Notes: generated from the sequence alone by a model not told the origin. A stretch of 64,000 nt of DNA from Tistrella mobilis (GCF_041468085.1 NZ_CP121015.1:1-64000), one strand, 5' to 3'; positions 42,311 through 52,117 are shown, counted from the stretch's first letter. Made by a program: numbers and translations.

Positions 42311-44047
42311 TCAGTCCGGGCGGAGCCTGTCGAGCGCTGCCCGGAACGCCGTCTCACCACGCCGGAGGTCGCCGGTGATCCGCCCGTCTTCCATGATCAG
42401 AAGCCGGTCGGCCAGGGCGGCCTCCCGCCGCAGATGCGTGACGACGAGTATCGTCTGCGTCTGCGGCATTTCCTTGACCGTTGTCAAAACCTCCGCGGCG
42501 GTCCGGGCGTCGAGCCCGTCGGTCGGCTCGTCGAGCAGCAGCAGCGGCGCATCACGCAGGAAGATGCGCGCCAGCGCCATCCGCCGCCGCTGCCCGGAAG
42601 ACAGCCCTTCTCCGCCCTCTCCCAGGCGCTGGCCAAGCCCCGCCGGATGGTCGCGGACCAGCTGCCCCAGCCCCGCGCGGTCGAGTGCGGCCAGCATGCG
42701 GTCTGATGTCGCAGCCGGGTCGGCGAGCAGAAGATTGCCGGCCAGATCATCGGCGAACAGCTCGGTCGCCTGGCCGAGCAGGCTGTGCGGCAGCGCCCGG
42801 ATCCGGCCCCGATCGGGCCGGCGTTCGCCGGCGATCAGCTCGACCAGGGTCGATTTGCCGGCGCCGCTCGGCCCCAGCAGCGCCACCCGCTCGCCGCGGG
42901 CGAGCGCAAGCGACAGCCCGTCGAACAGCGGCGCCGCCGCGCCGTCATGGGCGAAGTGCAGATCCTCGATCACCAGCGCCAAGGGCACCGGCGGCGGATC
43001 GGCAGCCGGCGGCGGTGGTGCGCCGCCTGTCCTGAGGGCGCGGGGCTTCAGCATGGGCAGCAGCCGGCGCGCCGCGATGACCGTGCGGCCCAGGTCGAGC
43101 ACGCCGCGGCGGAGCGCCGCGAAAGGCTCCATCAGCGCCAGCGCCACCAGCACCACCAGCGCCGCCTGCGGCACCGTCGCGATGCCGGTCTGGACCAGCC
43201 CGCCCGCCGCGGCAAGGCTGCCCGCCAGCAGCACGGCGCTCGCCGCGCCGAAACCGCCGGCGGCGGCGGTGTCCAGCCGGTTCAGCCGGTCGTCGGCCAG
43301 GGCCAGCCGGTCTTCGGCCGCGGCGGCATGGTCGCGCGCCGCCGTGATGCGACCGGTCATCAGATGGTCGGTCTGGCCCGCCACCAGATCGACCGTGCGC
43401 ATGCGCAGGGCCTCCAGCGCCGCCGCGCGCCGCCGGGCCGGCCGGTCGGCGGCCCGGGCCAGCGCCAGCGGCAGGGCGATGCCGGTCACCGCCACGCCCA
43501 GCCCCACCCCCAGCCCGAGCAGCGGATCGATCAGCGCCAGCGCCAGCGCCGCCAGCGCCGCGGTGATCACCGCCGCGGCCGCCGGCAGCAGCACCCTCAG
43601 GTAAAGATTGTCGAGCGCATCCACCTCCACCGTCAGCCGGTGGAGCAGCCGCGCCGGCCGGGCCTTCAGCGCCCGGGCGCGATCGGGGCGCGCATGGGCG
43701 CGGAACAGCCGTTCGCGCAGCTCCGCCAGCAGGCCCAGCGTCGCATCATGGGTCACCAGCCGCTCGCCATAGCGGCCGCCGGTGCGCAGCAGCGCCAGCA
43801 TGCGGATGCCCGCCGCCGGCCGGAACACGTCAAAGGTGAGTGCAGTGGCAGCCGCACTGCCTGCGGCTGCAGTTGCGGTGATGAACCAGCCCGAGAGCCC
43901 AAGCAGCGCCACCCCCGCCAGCACGGTCAGCGCCGCCAGTGCGATGCCGGCGAGCAGCGGTTTGCGGCGCATGCGGAAGAACAGCGCCGCGGTGGCGGCG
44001 AGCGTCGCCATCCTGCCCTGTCCGCCCGGTCTCCGGCGCCGGCTCAT
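42311..44047 (-). CDS. cydC: Thiol reductant ABC exporter subunit CydC
   Basis: 578 residues. N-terminal six-helix membrane domain, C-terminal nucleotide-binding domain with Walker A LLGPSGAGKSTLVELIAG, signature LSSGQRRRMALARI, and Walker B PLLLLDEPTDGLDA. Exports glutathione/cysteine to the periplasm, required to assemble cytochrome bd. Overlaps cydD by 4 bp. Confidence 0.93.
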   Translation of the reverse strand: MSRRRRPGGQGRMATLAATAALFFRMRRKPLLAGIALAALTVLAGVALLGLSGWFITATAAAGSAAATALTFDVFRPAAGIRMLALLRTGGRYGERLVTHDATLGLLAELRERLFRAHARPDRARALKARPARLLHRLTVEVDALDNLYLRVLLPAAAAVITAALAALALALIDPLLGLGVGLGVAVTGIALPLALARAADRPARRRAAALEALRMRTVDLVAGQTDHLMTGRITAARDHAAAAEDRLALADDRLNRLDTAAAGGFGAASAVLLAGSLAAAGGLVQTGIATVPQAALVVLVALALMEPFAALRRGVLDLGRTVIAARRLLPMLKPRALRTGGAPPPPAADPPPVPLALVIEDLHFAHDGAAAPLFDGLSLALARGERVALLGPSGAGKSTLVELIAGERRPDRGRIRALPHSLLGQATELFADDLAGNLLLADPAATSDRMLAALDRAGLGQLVRDHPAGLGQRLGEGGEGLSSGQRRRMALARIFLRDAPLLLLDEPTDGLDARTAAEVLTTVKEMPQTQTILVVTHLRREAALADRLLIMEDGRITGDLRRGETAFRAALDRLRPD

Positions 44048-45660
44048 GACCGCGGCTCCAGCCGGATCACCCGGTCGAGTGCCGCGGCCAGATCGGGATC
44101 GTGGGTCGCCACCACCAGTGTGCGGCCGGCGGTGGCCTCGATCAGCGCGGCGCGTACCCGGGCGGCGGTGTCGCCGTCCAGATGCGCGGTCGGCTCGTCG
44201 GCGAGCACGATATCGGCGGCGGGGTCGGCGATCGCCCGCGCGATCGCCAGCCGCACCGCCTCGCCGCCCGAGAGCCCGAACCCGGCCTCGCCCACCTGGC
44301 GTGCCGGGTCCACCCCCGGCAGCAGCCGGGCGAGCGGCGGGCCTGCCGCCAGATCGCGGCCGAAGCGGACATTCGCCGCCAGGCTGCCGGCGATCATATG
44401 CGGCCGATGGCCGATCCAGGCGATCCGCCGGCGCAGATCCGCCCGGGTCGATGCATCGAGCGGCGTACCGCCGATGGTGATCCGCCCGCCATCTGGCAGG
44501 GCCAGTCCGGCGATCAGCGCCAGCAGGGTGGATTTGCCCGAACCCGAGGGGCCGAACAGCGCCACCCGCTCACCGGGCGCCACCTCCAGGCCGAACCCCG
44601 CGGGGATCCCCCGGCCGCTTGCCGGATGGGCGAAGGTCAGATCCCTGAGCGACAGCGCGGGCGGGCCGGAAAGGTCGACGACCCCCGGCGCCTGGTCCGT
44701 GGCGGCCGGTGCCGCCCCCAGCGCGGTCAGCGCGTCATGCGCGGCCTCGCCCGAGGCGCGGTCGTGCCAGACCGCCGCCAGCTCGCGCAGCGGCTCGAAA
44801 AACGCCGGGGCCAGCAGCAGCACGAACAGGCCCTGGGCCAGCCCCATCCGCCCGCCCCAGGCGCCGAAACTCAGATCCCCCAGCAGGTGGAAGCCGACAT
44901 AGACCGCAACCATCGCCACCCCCAGCGCCGAGAACAGCTCCAGCACCGCCGAGGACAGAAAGGCGATGCGCAGCACCGCCATGGTCCGCTGCCGCACGCC
45001 TTCGGCCGCGACCCTCAGGCGCCGCGCGGTCACGTCCACGGCATCCAGCGCCCGGATGGTGGCAAGCCCGCGCAGCCGGTCCATCAGCACCGCGTTCATG
45101 GTGCCGAGTTCGGCCAGCTGCGCCTCGCTCGCCGCCTTGGCGCGGATGCCGACCAGGGCCATGAAGAGCGGGATCAGCGGCGCCGCCACCAGCAGGATCA
45201 GCGCCGCCGCCCAGGACACCGAGGCCACAGCCGCCAGAAGCACAAAAGGAACGGTCACAACTTTCAGCTGTACCGGCTGGTAGCGGTGCAGCCAGGGCAG
45301 CACGGCTTCGGCCTGTTCCGCCACCACCGATGCCGCCGCCCCCGATGCGGCCCGGTCCGGGTCCAGCGGATCGCGGGCGGCCAGCGCCGCCAGCGCCCGG
45401 CGGCGCAACCGCCCCACCTCCGCCCGTGCGGCCCGGAACGCCATCCGGCTGCCCAGCGCCTCCAGCCCCGCCCGCAGCAGCCCCAGGGCCAGCACGGCGA
45501 TGGCGGCGGGCAGCACCACCGCCGTTTCGGCGTCCATGGCCAGCCGCCCCAGCGCATCGGCAATGATCCAGGCCATGGGCAGCCAGACCAGCGCGGCGGC
45601 CAGCTGCACCAAACTTCCGGTGGTCGTGGCTCGGGGGGAATGTCTCGTCCGGTTTCGCAT
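44044..45660 (-). CDS. cydD: Thiol reductant ABC exporter subunit CydD
   Basis: 538 residues. Membrane domain followed by a nucleotide-binding domain with Walker A LFGPSGSGKSTLLALIAG, signature LSGGEAVRLAIARA, Walker B DIVLADEPTAHLD. First gene of the cydDCABX operon, divergent from a hemerythrin gene. I see no clear FNR/Anr box (TTGAT-N4-ATCAA) in the 223-bp intergenic region. Confidence 0.93.
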   Translation of the reverse strand: MRNRTRHSPRATTTGSLVQLAAALVWLPMAWIIADALGRLAMDAETAVVLPAAIAVLALGLLRAGLEALGSRMAFRAARAEVGRLRRRALAALAARDPLDPDRAASGAAASVVAEQAEAVLPWLHRYQPVQLKVVTVPFVLLAAVASVSWAAALILLVAAPLIPLFMALVGIRAKAASEAQLAELGTMNAVLMDRLRGLATIRALDAVDVTARRLRVAAEGVRQRTMAVLRIAFLSSAVLELFSALGVAMVAVYVGFHLLGDLSFGAWGGRMGLAQGLFVLLLAPAFFEPLRELAAVWHDRASGEAAHDALTALGAAPAATDQAPGVVDLSGPPALSLRDLTFAHPASGRGIPAGFGLEVAPGERVALFGPSGSGKSTLLALIAGLALPDGGRITIGGTPLDASTRADLRRRIAWIGHRPHMIAGSLAANVRFGRDLAAGPPLARLLPGVDPARQVGEAGFGLSGGEAVRLAIARAIADPAADIVLADEPTAHLDGDTAARVRAALIEATAGRTLVVATHDPDLAAALDRVIRLEPRS

Positions 45661-45883
45661 GTCCGCCTCGTGGAATCCTTAAGGTGAAGGGCACCACAGA
45701 TTGACGCGACATGGAAGGGGGCATGGCTGCGACCTCATGCCCCGGCAGGCGGGAAGATGCAGACGGAGAGAAGAAGGGGCGAAGGGGAGGCGGATCGTCG
45801 CAGCTCTGAAATATATATTTAAGAGTCATCTTTCAGCGCCGATACTCCTCCCCACGAACCCGCCTTGCCGAAGGGATGATGCC
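45661..45883. promoter_or_regulatory. Divergent cydD/hemerythrin control region
   Basis: An AT patch at 45808-45826 (GAAATATATATTTAAGAG) stands out and provides a TATATT-type -10 on either strand. It is the likely promoter of the hemerythrin gene and perhaps of cydD. The short ATATATAT palindrome is the only symmetry seen. Confidence 0.45.
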
Positions 45884-46390
45884 ATGACCCGCCCCGATCC
45901 CGCCACCGCCCCCGAAGAGGTGCCGGCGGCCGACATCGGCACCGACGCCCTGATCGACCATATCCTGGTCTGCTATCACGACGCCCATCGCCGCGACCTG
46001 CCAGAGCTGATCCTGCTGGCCGGGAAGGTGGCGCGGGTTCACGCCGGCAACCCGGCCCTGCCGCAGGGCCTCGCCGAGCTGCTGCGCGAGACCGCGGGCC
46101 TTCTGGAAATGCACATGAAAAAAGAGGAACTGATCCTCTTCCCCGCCATGCGCCGCGCCCCTTCGGCCCTGGTTGCGCAACCCATACGTGTCATGCGCGA
46201 AGAACACGACGATCATGGCGAGCAGATCCGCCGCCTGGAAACCATGACCGACGGCTTCACCCCACCCCCCGGCGCCTGCCGCTCCTGGACCGCCCTCTAT
46301 CTGGGCCTCAGCCATTTCGTCGCGGAGCTGATGGACCACATCCATCTGGAAAACAATATACTCTTCCCGCGTTTCGAAGCCGAAGGCTGA
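45884..46390 (+). CDS. Hemerythrin-domain protein (YtfE/RIC C-terminal type)
   Basis: 168 residues from ATG 45884. Four-helix hemerythrin fold with the di-iron ligands in DHILVCYHDAHRRDL, LLEMHMKKEELILFPAM, MREEHDDHGEQI and LMDHIHLENNILFPRF. The N-terminal DUF542 domain of full-length RIC proteins is missing. Probably binds O2 or NO or repairs Fe-S clusters under stress. Its place opposite the cyd operon, which serves micro-oxic and NO-stressed growth, fits. Confidence 0.88.
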   Translation: MTRPDPATAPEEVPAADIGTDALIDHILVCYHDAHRRDLPELILLAGKVARVHAGNPALPQGLAELLRETAGLLEMHMKKEELILFPAMRRAPSALVAQPIRVMREEHDDHGEQIRRLETMTDGFTPPPGACRSWTALYLGLSHFVAELMDHIHLENNILFPRFEAEG

Positions 46391-46450
46391 CATTCGAACC
46401 GCCGTGGTGGCCGTGTTGGTCTTCGATGGTGCTGCACCTGCCGACGCGTG

Positions 46451-47521
46451 CTATTCCTCCCCCCGCGCCAGCGCCGCCGCCACGGCCCGGATATCCGCAT
46501 CCGACAACCCGCTGGCGGCGCGGGTCATCACCTCGGCGCGGGGGCCGCCGCCGCGGGTGCCGGCGCGCCAGAGCTGGAGCTGGGTGGCGAGATAGCCGGC
46601 ATTCTGGCCGGCGAGGCGGGGGATGCCGGGTTTGGGATCGGCGCCGCCCGCGCCGTGGCAGGCGCTGCAGGCGGGTACGCGCGCCTCAGGCATGCCGTCG
46701 GCGATGATCGCGGTGCCGCGGGCCGGCTCTGCCGGATCGGCAGGGGCGGCGGGGTCCGGCTCCGGTTGCCGGCCCGCGTAATGGCGGGCGAGGCGCGCGA
46801 TCATGTCGTCGTCGAGGCCGGCGGTTGCGACCTGCATGATGCCGCTGGCCCGGCGGCCGTCGCGGAAATCGGTGAGGGTGGCCGCCAGATAATCGGCGCG
46901 CTGACCGCCGATCACCGGCACCGCGCCGCCATGGGAACCGCCGTCGACGCCGTGGCAGGCGACACAGCCCGCCCGGGCGGGCAGGCTGCCGCCCGCATCC
47001 GCCGTGGCGGCGCGGCCGGAAAGCCGGGCGTAGTCGGGCCCCGCCATCTGCGGCAGGGCGCGCAGGAAGGCGACCATCGCCCAGACCTCGTCGTCGCGCG
47101 CGGGTGCGGGCCAGGCGGGCATGCCGCTGAACTTGACGCCGTGGCCGACGATGCGGAACAGCTCCGCCGGGCTCCAGGCATGGGCGGCGTGGCCAAGCCC
47201 GGGCGGGCGTGGGGTCATGTTGAAGGGCAGGGGCCCTGCGGGTGCGCCCGGGGCGCCATGGCAGAAGCGGCAGGCGGTGTCGAAATGGCCCGCGGCGCGG
47301 CGCACCAGCACCGGGTCGTCGACCTCGTCGGGCGGTTCGACGAACAGCGCATCGGTGCGGACGGAATTCTGCATCACCCAGTGCAGGGCCCAGGCGGTGA
47401 TCCGCCAATGGCCCGAACTGGCGGTGACCGGCATCAGCCCGGCCCAGAGCGCCACCAGCGCCGCGGCGGCGAGCCCGGCCAGGCCGTAGAGCAGGTGGCG
47501 GAGACGGATCTTCCGGTTCAT
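46451..47521 (-). CDS. Tri-haem c-type cytochrome
   Basis: 356 residues. N-terminal membrane anchor or signal (LLYGLAGLAAAALVALWAGL). Three haem-binding sites: CRFCH, CVACH and CSACH, each starting a class I cytochrome c unit. Last gene of the gcd-cta operon; its ATG overlaps the ctaG stop by 4 bp. Probably passes electrons to the caa3-type oxidase. It resembles the cytochrome subunits of membrane alcohol/aldehyde dehydrogenases, so it could also accept electrons from a periplasmic dehydrogenase. Confidence 0.88.
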   Translation of the reverse strand: MNRKIRLRHLLYGLAGLAAAALVALWAGLMPVTASSGHWRITAWALHWVMQNSVRTDALFVEPPDEVDDPVLVRRAAGHFDTACRFCHGAPGAPAGPLPFNMTPRPPGLGHAAHAWSPAELFRIVGHGVKFSGMPAWPAPARDDEVWAMVAFLRALPQMAGPDYARLSGRAATADAGGSLPARAGCVACHGVDGGSHGGAVPVIGGQRADYLAATLTDFRDGRRASGIMQVATAGLDDDMIARLARHYAGRQPEPDPAAPADPAEPARGTAIIADGMPEARVPACSACHGAGGADPKPGIPRLAGQNAGYLATQLQLWRAGTRGGGPRAEVMTRAASGLSDADIRAVAAALARGEE

Positions 47522-48198
47522 GGCGTGGTCCTTCCGTGCCGGGTATCACGGAACGCCCCGGCATCCCGGAACAGCCGCGCCATCAGCGCCACACCGCCGA
47601 TCAGATAGGCGAGCCCGCCGCCCAGCAGCATGATCACCCCCCCGGCCTGCTGGTCGGCGATCAGCTGCGCCGGATCGACCCCGGTGCCGTGCAGCCCGGC
47701 AAGGCCGTGGGTGTAGAGCGGCCGGCCGGCGAAGGCGATCAGCGCACCCAGCAGGGTCATGTGCATCGAGGTCAGCAGCAGGCCGACGGTGCCGAGGGCG
47801 GCGCGGCGGGACCGGCCATCCGTCTCACCGCCCGCCAGGCCGTGGCCGAGGCAGGCGGTCCAGACCCAGAGCCCCACCGCCAGAAAGCTTGCCTGTTCGG
47901 CGGCATGGGCAAGCGCATCGGTGCGGGCGGCGGCATGCAGCGCCGGCAGATGCCAGCCCCACACCGTGACCAGCTCCGCCGCCGAGGCGATCAGCGGCCC
48001 GAAGATCAGGGGATGGCGGTCCGACAGGTCGAAGCGCGTGCCGGCGATGCCGGCGGCGAGCAACGGTGCCACCACCGCCACCAGCCCCATATGCACGGCC
48101 ATATGGGCGGCGAAATCCTGGTGCGAGGCCCGCATCAGCGGCCCGCCCCAGAGCAGCGCCAGCAGGACGAGCCCGGCGACGACCAGCCCCCGGCGCAT
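47518..48198 (-). CDS. ctaG: CtaG (Caa3-type) cytochrome c oxidase assembly protein
   Basis: 226 residues from ATG 48198, which shares one base with the preceding stop (TGATG). About six membrane helices with conserved His in ASHQDFAAHMAVHMGLVAV, VWGWHLPALHAAAR and LLTSMHMTLLGALIAF, the pattern of the caa3_CtaG family (different from Cox11). Assists copper insertion or assembly of the oxidase encoded upstream. Confidence 0.85.
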   Translation of the reverse strand: MRRGLVVAGLVLLALLWGGPLMRASHQDFAAHMAVHMGLVAVVAPLLAAGIAGTRFDLSDRHPLIFGPLIASAAELVTVWGWHLPALHAAARTDALAHAAEQASFLAVGLWVWTACLGHGLAGGETDGRSRRAALGTVGLLLTSMHMTLLGALIAFAGRPLYTHGLAGLHGTGVDPAQLIADQQAGGVIMLLGGGLAYLIGGVALMARLFRDAGAFRDTRHGRTTP

Positions 48199-48560
48199 CA
48201 CCGGCAATCCGCGATGAACGCGGCCGGCAGGCCGGTGAAGACCACCGCCACGAAGCTCAGGGCGGCGACCAGAAAGGTGGCCGCCCCCATCTGGCGCATG
48301 CGGGAGGCACGGGTCGGGTCGTCATGGGGGGGCGTGTCGGCGGTGAAGCCGGTATGGCGGTGGGCCGCACGGGCGGCCAGCACGATGAAGACCAGCGCCG
48401 CCGCCGTGGCGGCCGCAATCACCAGCCGCACGCCGCCCAGATCCCACCCCTTGGCGCAGGCGATGGCGGCCAGGATATAGGCGGTCAGGAAATGCAGCGC
48501 CCAGACGGTGGGCGGGGCGAGCAGGGTGACGATGGTGGCGCGGTCGGGGCGGGTCAGCAT
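48198..48560 (-). CDS. Small membrane protein of the oxidase operon
   Basis: 120 residues with three membrane helices (TVWALHFLTAYILAAIAC, LVIAAATAAALVFIVLAA, ATFLVAALSFVAVVFTG). Located 13 bp after ctaDE and overlapping ctaG. Similar small proteins occur in caa3 operons of alphaproteobacteria; a subunit IV-like or assembly role is inference. Confidence 0.7.
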   Translation of the reverse strand: MLTRPDRATIVTLLAPPTVWALHFLTAYILAAIACAKGWDLGGVRLVIAAATAAALVFIVLAARAAHRHTGFTADTPPHDDPTRASRMRQMGAATFLVAALSFVAVVFTGLPAAFIADCR

Positions 48561-48573
48561 GGATGGCTCTCCC

Positions 48574-51093
48574 TCAGCCGCTCGCCAGCGGAAACAGGCC
48601 GATCACCGCCATGGTGACGGCAAGGGTGCCGGCGGTGAAATGCCAGTAGAGCGCGACGTTCCGGATGTCGATGTCGTGCAGCGGCGTCATATGGCCGGCG
48701 AGGCTGCGCGCCAGGCAATAGAGCTGCATCAGCACGCCCGCCGCCAGGTGCAGCGCGGTCCAGATCACCAGCACCCAGACGGTGGCGTCATAGACATGGA
48801 CCACGGGGTCGAGCCCGGTGGTCAGGATGGCGGCGGCTCCGGCGGCGATGGAGGCGATGGCGAGCCCGGCACCCGCGATCAGCGCCAGCCGGGCGATTGC
48901 CACCCGGCCGGCCCGGTTGGCATGGCGGGCCGCCAGCACCGTCGCCCAGGCGGCAAGCCCGGTTGCCGCCGCGATGCCCGGCCAGGCGAGCCCCGGGCCG
49001 GTGGCTTCCGGCGGCGGGAATTCGGCATGGATGGTCCAGTAGAAGAAATAGCCGAAGACCAGGCTGATGAAGGCGGTGGCATCGCCGACCATGGTGATGC
49101 ACATCGCCCACCACCCCACCGAGCGCGGCCCCGAGGCATAAAGCGGCAGGGTCAGCCCGCGGCCTGCATCCATCATGGCGGCTTCGGGCGGGCGGGCGGT
49201 GCCGGTCCAGAGCCAGCCCAGGATGACGCCGATGCCGATGATCCCGCCGGCCGTCGCCAGCCACCACCATTCGAAGGTGGCGGCGATGAAACAGGTGCCG
49301 ATGAAGACGGCGGCGGCGAGCGGGCGGAAGGAATTGGTCGGCAGGCGCTGCACCTGTTCAGGCGTCGCATCCAGCACGCCGGTGATCAGGGTCTCGCGCC
49401 GGCCGGCCGCGGCATCGGGCAGATAGCCGCGGCCCTGATCCATCTCCTCTACCAGCCCCGGCTGATCCCACAGCGGATAACGGCTGGAAATCTGCGGCAC
49501 CGAGCGCACGCCCCAATTCTCGTCGCTGGTTTCCACCGTCCATTCCAGCGTGCCGGCATTCCAGGGGTTGCGCGGTGCCGGCCGGCCATGGCGCAGGGCG
49601 CGGACCACGTCCACAACCACTATAAGTACCCCGATTGCCATTATATAGGCACCAAAGGTAGAGATCAGATTCAGCCAGTCCCAGCCATGGCCGGCGGGAT
49701 AGGTGAAGACCCGCCGCGGCATGCCGCGCAGTCCGGTGAAATGCATCGGCAGGAAGGTGATGTTGAAGCCGGTGAAGATCAGCCAGAAGGCCCATCTGCC
49801 GAGCCGGGCCGACAGCATGCGCTTCGTGGCGAAGGGGAAGAAGTAATAGAGCCCGGCGATCAGCGGCAGCAGCATGCCGCCGATCAGGGTGTAGTGCAGA
49901 TGGGCGACCACGAAATGGGTGTCGTGGGCCTGCCAGTCGAAGGGGGCCAGCGCCACCATCACCCCGGTCAGCCCGCCGAAGACGAAGACCGCGAGCGCAC
50001 CGGCCGCGAACAGCATCGGCACCGAAAAGATCACCCGGCCGGTGGCCATGGTGGCGATGAACACGAAGATCTGCACGCCGGTCGGGATCGCCACCGCTTC
50101 CGACGCCGCCGAGAAGAAGCCCAGCGACAGCGCCGGCAGGCCGGTGGTGTACATGTGATGGGCCCAGAGCCCGAAGCTGAGAAAGCCGGTGCCGACGGCC
50201 GCCAGCACGATCCAGCCATAGCCGGTGATCGGCACCTGAGAGAAGGTCGGCACGATCATCGCCATCAGCGCGATCGAGGGCAGGAAGATGATGTAGACCT
50301 CCGGATGGCCGAAGATCCAGAACAGATGCTGCCACAGCACCGGGTCGCCGCCGCGATCGGGGTCGAAGAACGGCCAGTCGAACATGCGTTGCAGTTCGAA
50401 CAGGATGTCGCCGGCGATCAGCGGCGGGAAGGCGAACAGGATCATCCCGGCCACGATCAGCACATACCAGCAATAGAGCGGCATCAGATGGATGCGCATG
50501 CCCGGCGGCCGGCATTTCAGCACGCCCACGATCAGTTCCACCGCCGCCGCGATCGAGGCCACCTCGATGAAGGACAGGCCGAGCAGCCAGATATCGGCGC
50601 CGATCCCGGCCAGATCCTTGTTGGTGGCCAGCGGCGGATACATGAACCAGCCGCTGGCCGGTGCCGCATCGAAAAAGATCGAGCCGGCGACGAAGGTCCC
50701 CCCGATCAGGAAGCACCAGAAGCCGAAGGCCGACAGCCGCGGAAAGGGCAGGTCGCGGGCGGCCAGCATCTGCGGCAGCAGCAGAATGGCCACCGCTTCG
50801 AAGATCGGCACGGCGAAGAGGAACATCATCATCGTGCCGTGCAGGGTGAAGGCCTGGTTGTAGAATTCCGGGCTGACCAGATCGTTCTGGGGCACCGCCA
50901 GCTGGGCGCGGACGATCAGCGCCAGCACGCCCGCAAACAGGAAGAAGCCGAAGGCGGTGACGATGTACCAGATGCCGACCTCGGTATTGTTCACCGCCGA
51001 CCAGTAGCGCCAGCCCCGGGGATTGGCCCAGACATGGCGCAGCCGCGCCGCCTGTGCCTCGGCAAGCGTATTGCGGGAGAGATCGTCACTCAT
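48574..51093 (-). CDS. ctaD: Cytochrome c oxidase subunit I fused to subunit III
   Basis: 839 residues. Residues 1-560 are subunit I: low-spin haem His in LHGTMMMFLFAVP, CuB ligand and cross-linked Tyr in WIFGHPEVYIIFLPSIAL, CuB His pair in LWAHHMYTTGL, and haem ligands in HDTHFVVAHLHYTLIGG. Residues about 610-839 are subunit III (GDATAFISLVFGYFFYWTIH, YWHFTAGTLAVTMAVIG). In the D-channel entry region ARDLPFPRLSAFGFW the Asn normally found at the first position after RL/RM is Ser. Inner membrane haem-copper oxidase, A-type. Its ATG overlaps the ctaC stop by 4 bp. Confidence 0.93.
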   Translation of the reverse strand: MSDDLSRNTLAEAQAARLRHVWANPRGWRYWSAVNNTEVGIWYIVTAFGFFLFAGVLALIVRAQLAVPQNDLVSPEFYNQAFTLHGTMMMFLFAVPIFEAVAILLLPQMLAARDLPFPRLSAFGFWCFLIGGTFVAGSIFFDAAPASGWFMYPPLATNKDLAGIGADIWLLGLSFIEVASIAAAVELIVGVLKCRPPGMRIHLMPLYCWYVLIVAGMILFAFPPLIAGDILFELQRMFDWPFFDPDRGGDPVLWQHLFWIFGHPEVYIIFLPSIALMAMIVPTFSQVPITGYGWIVLAAVGTGFLSFGLWAHHMYTTGLPALSLGFFSAASEAVAIPTGVQIFVFIATMATGRVIFSVPMLFAAGALAVFVFGGLTGVMVALAPFDWQAHDTHFVVAHLHYTLIGGMLLPLIAGLYYFFPFATKRMLSARLGRWAFWLIFTGFNITFLPMHFTGLRGMPRRVFTYPAGHGWDWLNLISTFGAYIMAIGVLIVVVDVVRALRHGRPAPRNPWNAGTLEWTVETSDENWGVRSVPQISSRYPLWDQPGLVEEMDQGRGYLPDAAAGRRETLITGVLDATPEQVQRLPTNSFRPLAAAVFIGTCFIAATFEWWWLATAGGIIGIGVILGWLWTGTARPPEAAMMDAGRGLTLPLYASGPRSVGWWAMCITMVGDATAFISLVFGYFFYWTIHAEFPPPEATGPGLAWPGIAAATGLAAWATVLAARHANRAGRVAIARLALIAGAGLAIASIAAGAAAILTTGLDPVVHVYDATVWVLVIWTALHLAAGVLMQLYCLARSLAGHMTPLHDIDIRNVALYWHFTAGTLAVTMAVIGLFPLASG

Positions 51094-52112
51094 TGCAATC
51101 CCTCCAGATAGGCGGCAAGGGCCGAAAGATCGTCATCGGCGATCCCGCCATAGGCCGGCATCAGCACGCCGGGCTTGACCGTGGCGGTCGCCCGGATGAA
51201 ATCGGCGATGTGCCGGGCCGTGTTGGGCAGAATGCCGGCGCCGATACCGTGCCGGCTGCCCAGATGGGTGAGATCGGGGCCGATCGTGCCCCGGGCATCG
51301 GTGCCGCGGATGCTGTGGCAGGCGCCGCAGCCCTCATCGTTGAACACCCGGGCCCCGCGCGCCGCCGCACTGCCCGGGGCGGGCGGGGCCGCATCCCGGC
51401 CTTCGGCGGCCAGCCAGCGGGCGAAGTCTTCGGCCGGCATCACCTCGGCGGTGAAGGCCATCAGCGTATGGCCGGTGCCGCAGAATTCGGCGCAGGCGCC
51501 GCGATAGAGGCCGGGTTTTACCGGCTTCAGCAGCTGGCGGGTCACGCGGCCGGGGATCATGTCGGTCTTGCCGGCGATCGACGGCAGCCAGAAGGAATGG
51601 ATCACGTCGGGGCTGGTCAGCTCCAGCTCCACCACGGCACCTGCGGGCAGGCGCAGCTCGTTGGCCGAGACCACCGGCGGGCCGTCTTCCGGCAGATAGG
51701 TCACCCGCCACCAGAACTGTTCGCCCTGCACCCGGATCTTCAGGTCGCCGCCGCCCGCGCGCAGTTCCGGCATCAGCCGGAGGCCATGGGTCAGCAGCAG
51801 GGTCAGCACGAGGGTGGGGAAGACGGCGCCGGCGCCGATGATGAACCATTGCGCCCGCTTCTGGCTGACCGGCGGCCCCTTGCGTCGGGCCGTGGCGATG
51901 GCGGTGGCCATCACGCCGGTCCAGATCACGGCGGCGCCGGCCAGCATGATCCAGAACAGCGTTGCCACCCGGTCGGCCGCCTCGCCGGCGGGATCGAGCG
52001 TCGATTGCATGCCTGAGCAGCCGGCGAGTGCGGCGCCCGTGGCGGCGATGGCCCAGCCCCGCGCGGATCTGCGGGCGGCCGGGGCGGCCGGGGCGCGTCG
52101 TCCGAGCGTCAC
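51090..52112 (-). CDS. ctaC: Cytochrome c oxidase subunit II with fused cytochrome c
   Basis: 340 residues from GTG 52112 (GGGAGG nine bases upstream; reading further up enters the gcd gene). Lipobox LAGC near residue 25, two membrane helices, then the CuA cupredoxin domain with complete ligands (SPDVIHSFWLPSIAGKTDM; CAEFCGTGHTLM), and a C-terminal cytochrome c domain (CGACH; distal Met in PGVLMPAYG). This is the caa3 layout, in which the subunit carries its own electron donor haem. Five bases after the gcd stop. Confidence 0.93.
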   Translation of the reverse strand: MTLGRRAPAAPAARRSARGWAIAATGAALAGCSGMQSTLDPAGEAADRVATLFWIMLAGAAVIWTGVMATAIATARRKGPPVSQKRAQWFIIGAGAVFPTLVLTLLLTHGLRLMPELRAGGGDLKIRVQGEQFWWRVTYLPEDGPPVVSANELRLPAGAVVELELTSPDVIHSFWLPSIAGKTDMIPGRVTRQLLKPVKPGLYRGACAEFCGTGHTLMAFTAEVMPAEDFARWLAAEGRDAAPPAPGSAAARGARVFNDEGCGACHSIRGTDARGTIGPDLTHLGSRHGIGAGILPNTARHIADFIRATATVKPGVLMPAYGGIADDDLSALAAYLEGLQ

Positions 52113-52117
52113 GGCGG

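Noticed and set aside
45661-45883. FNR/Anr box between cydD and the hemerythrin gene
   Set aside because: Looked for TTGAT-N4-ATCAA; the closest, TTGACGCGACATGG, lacks the second half-site.
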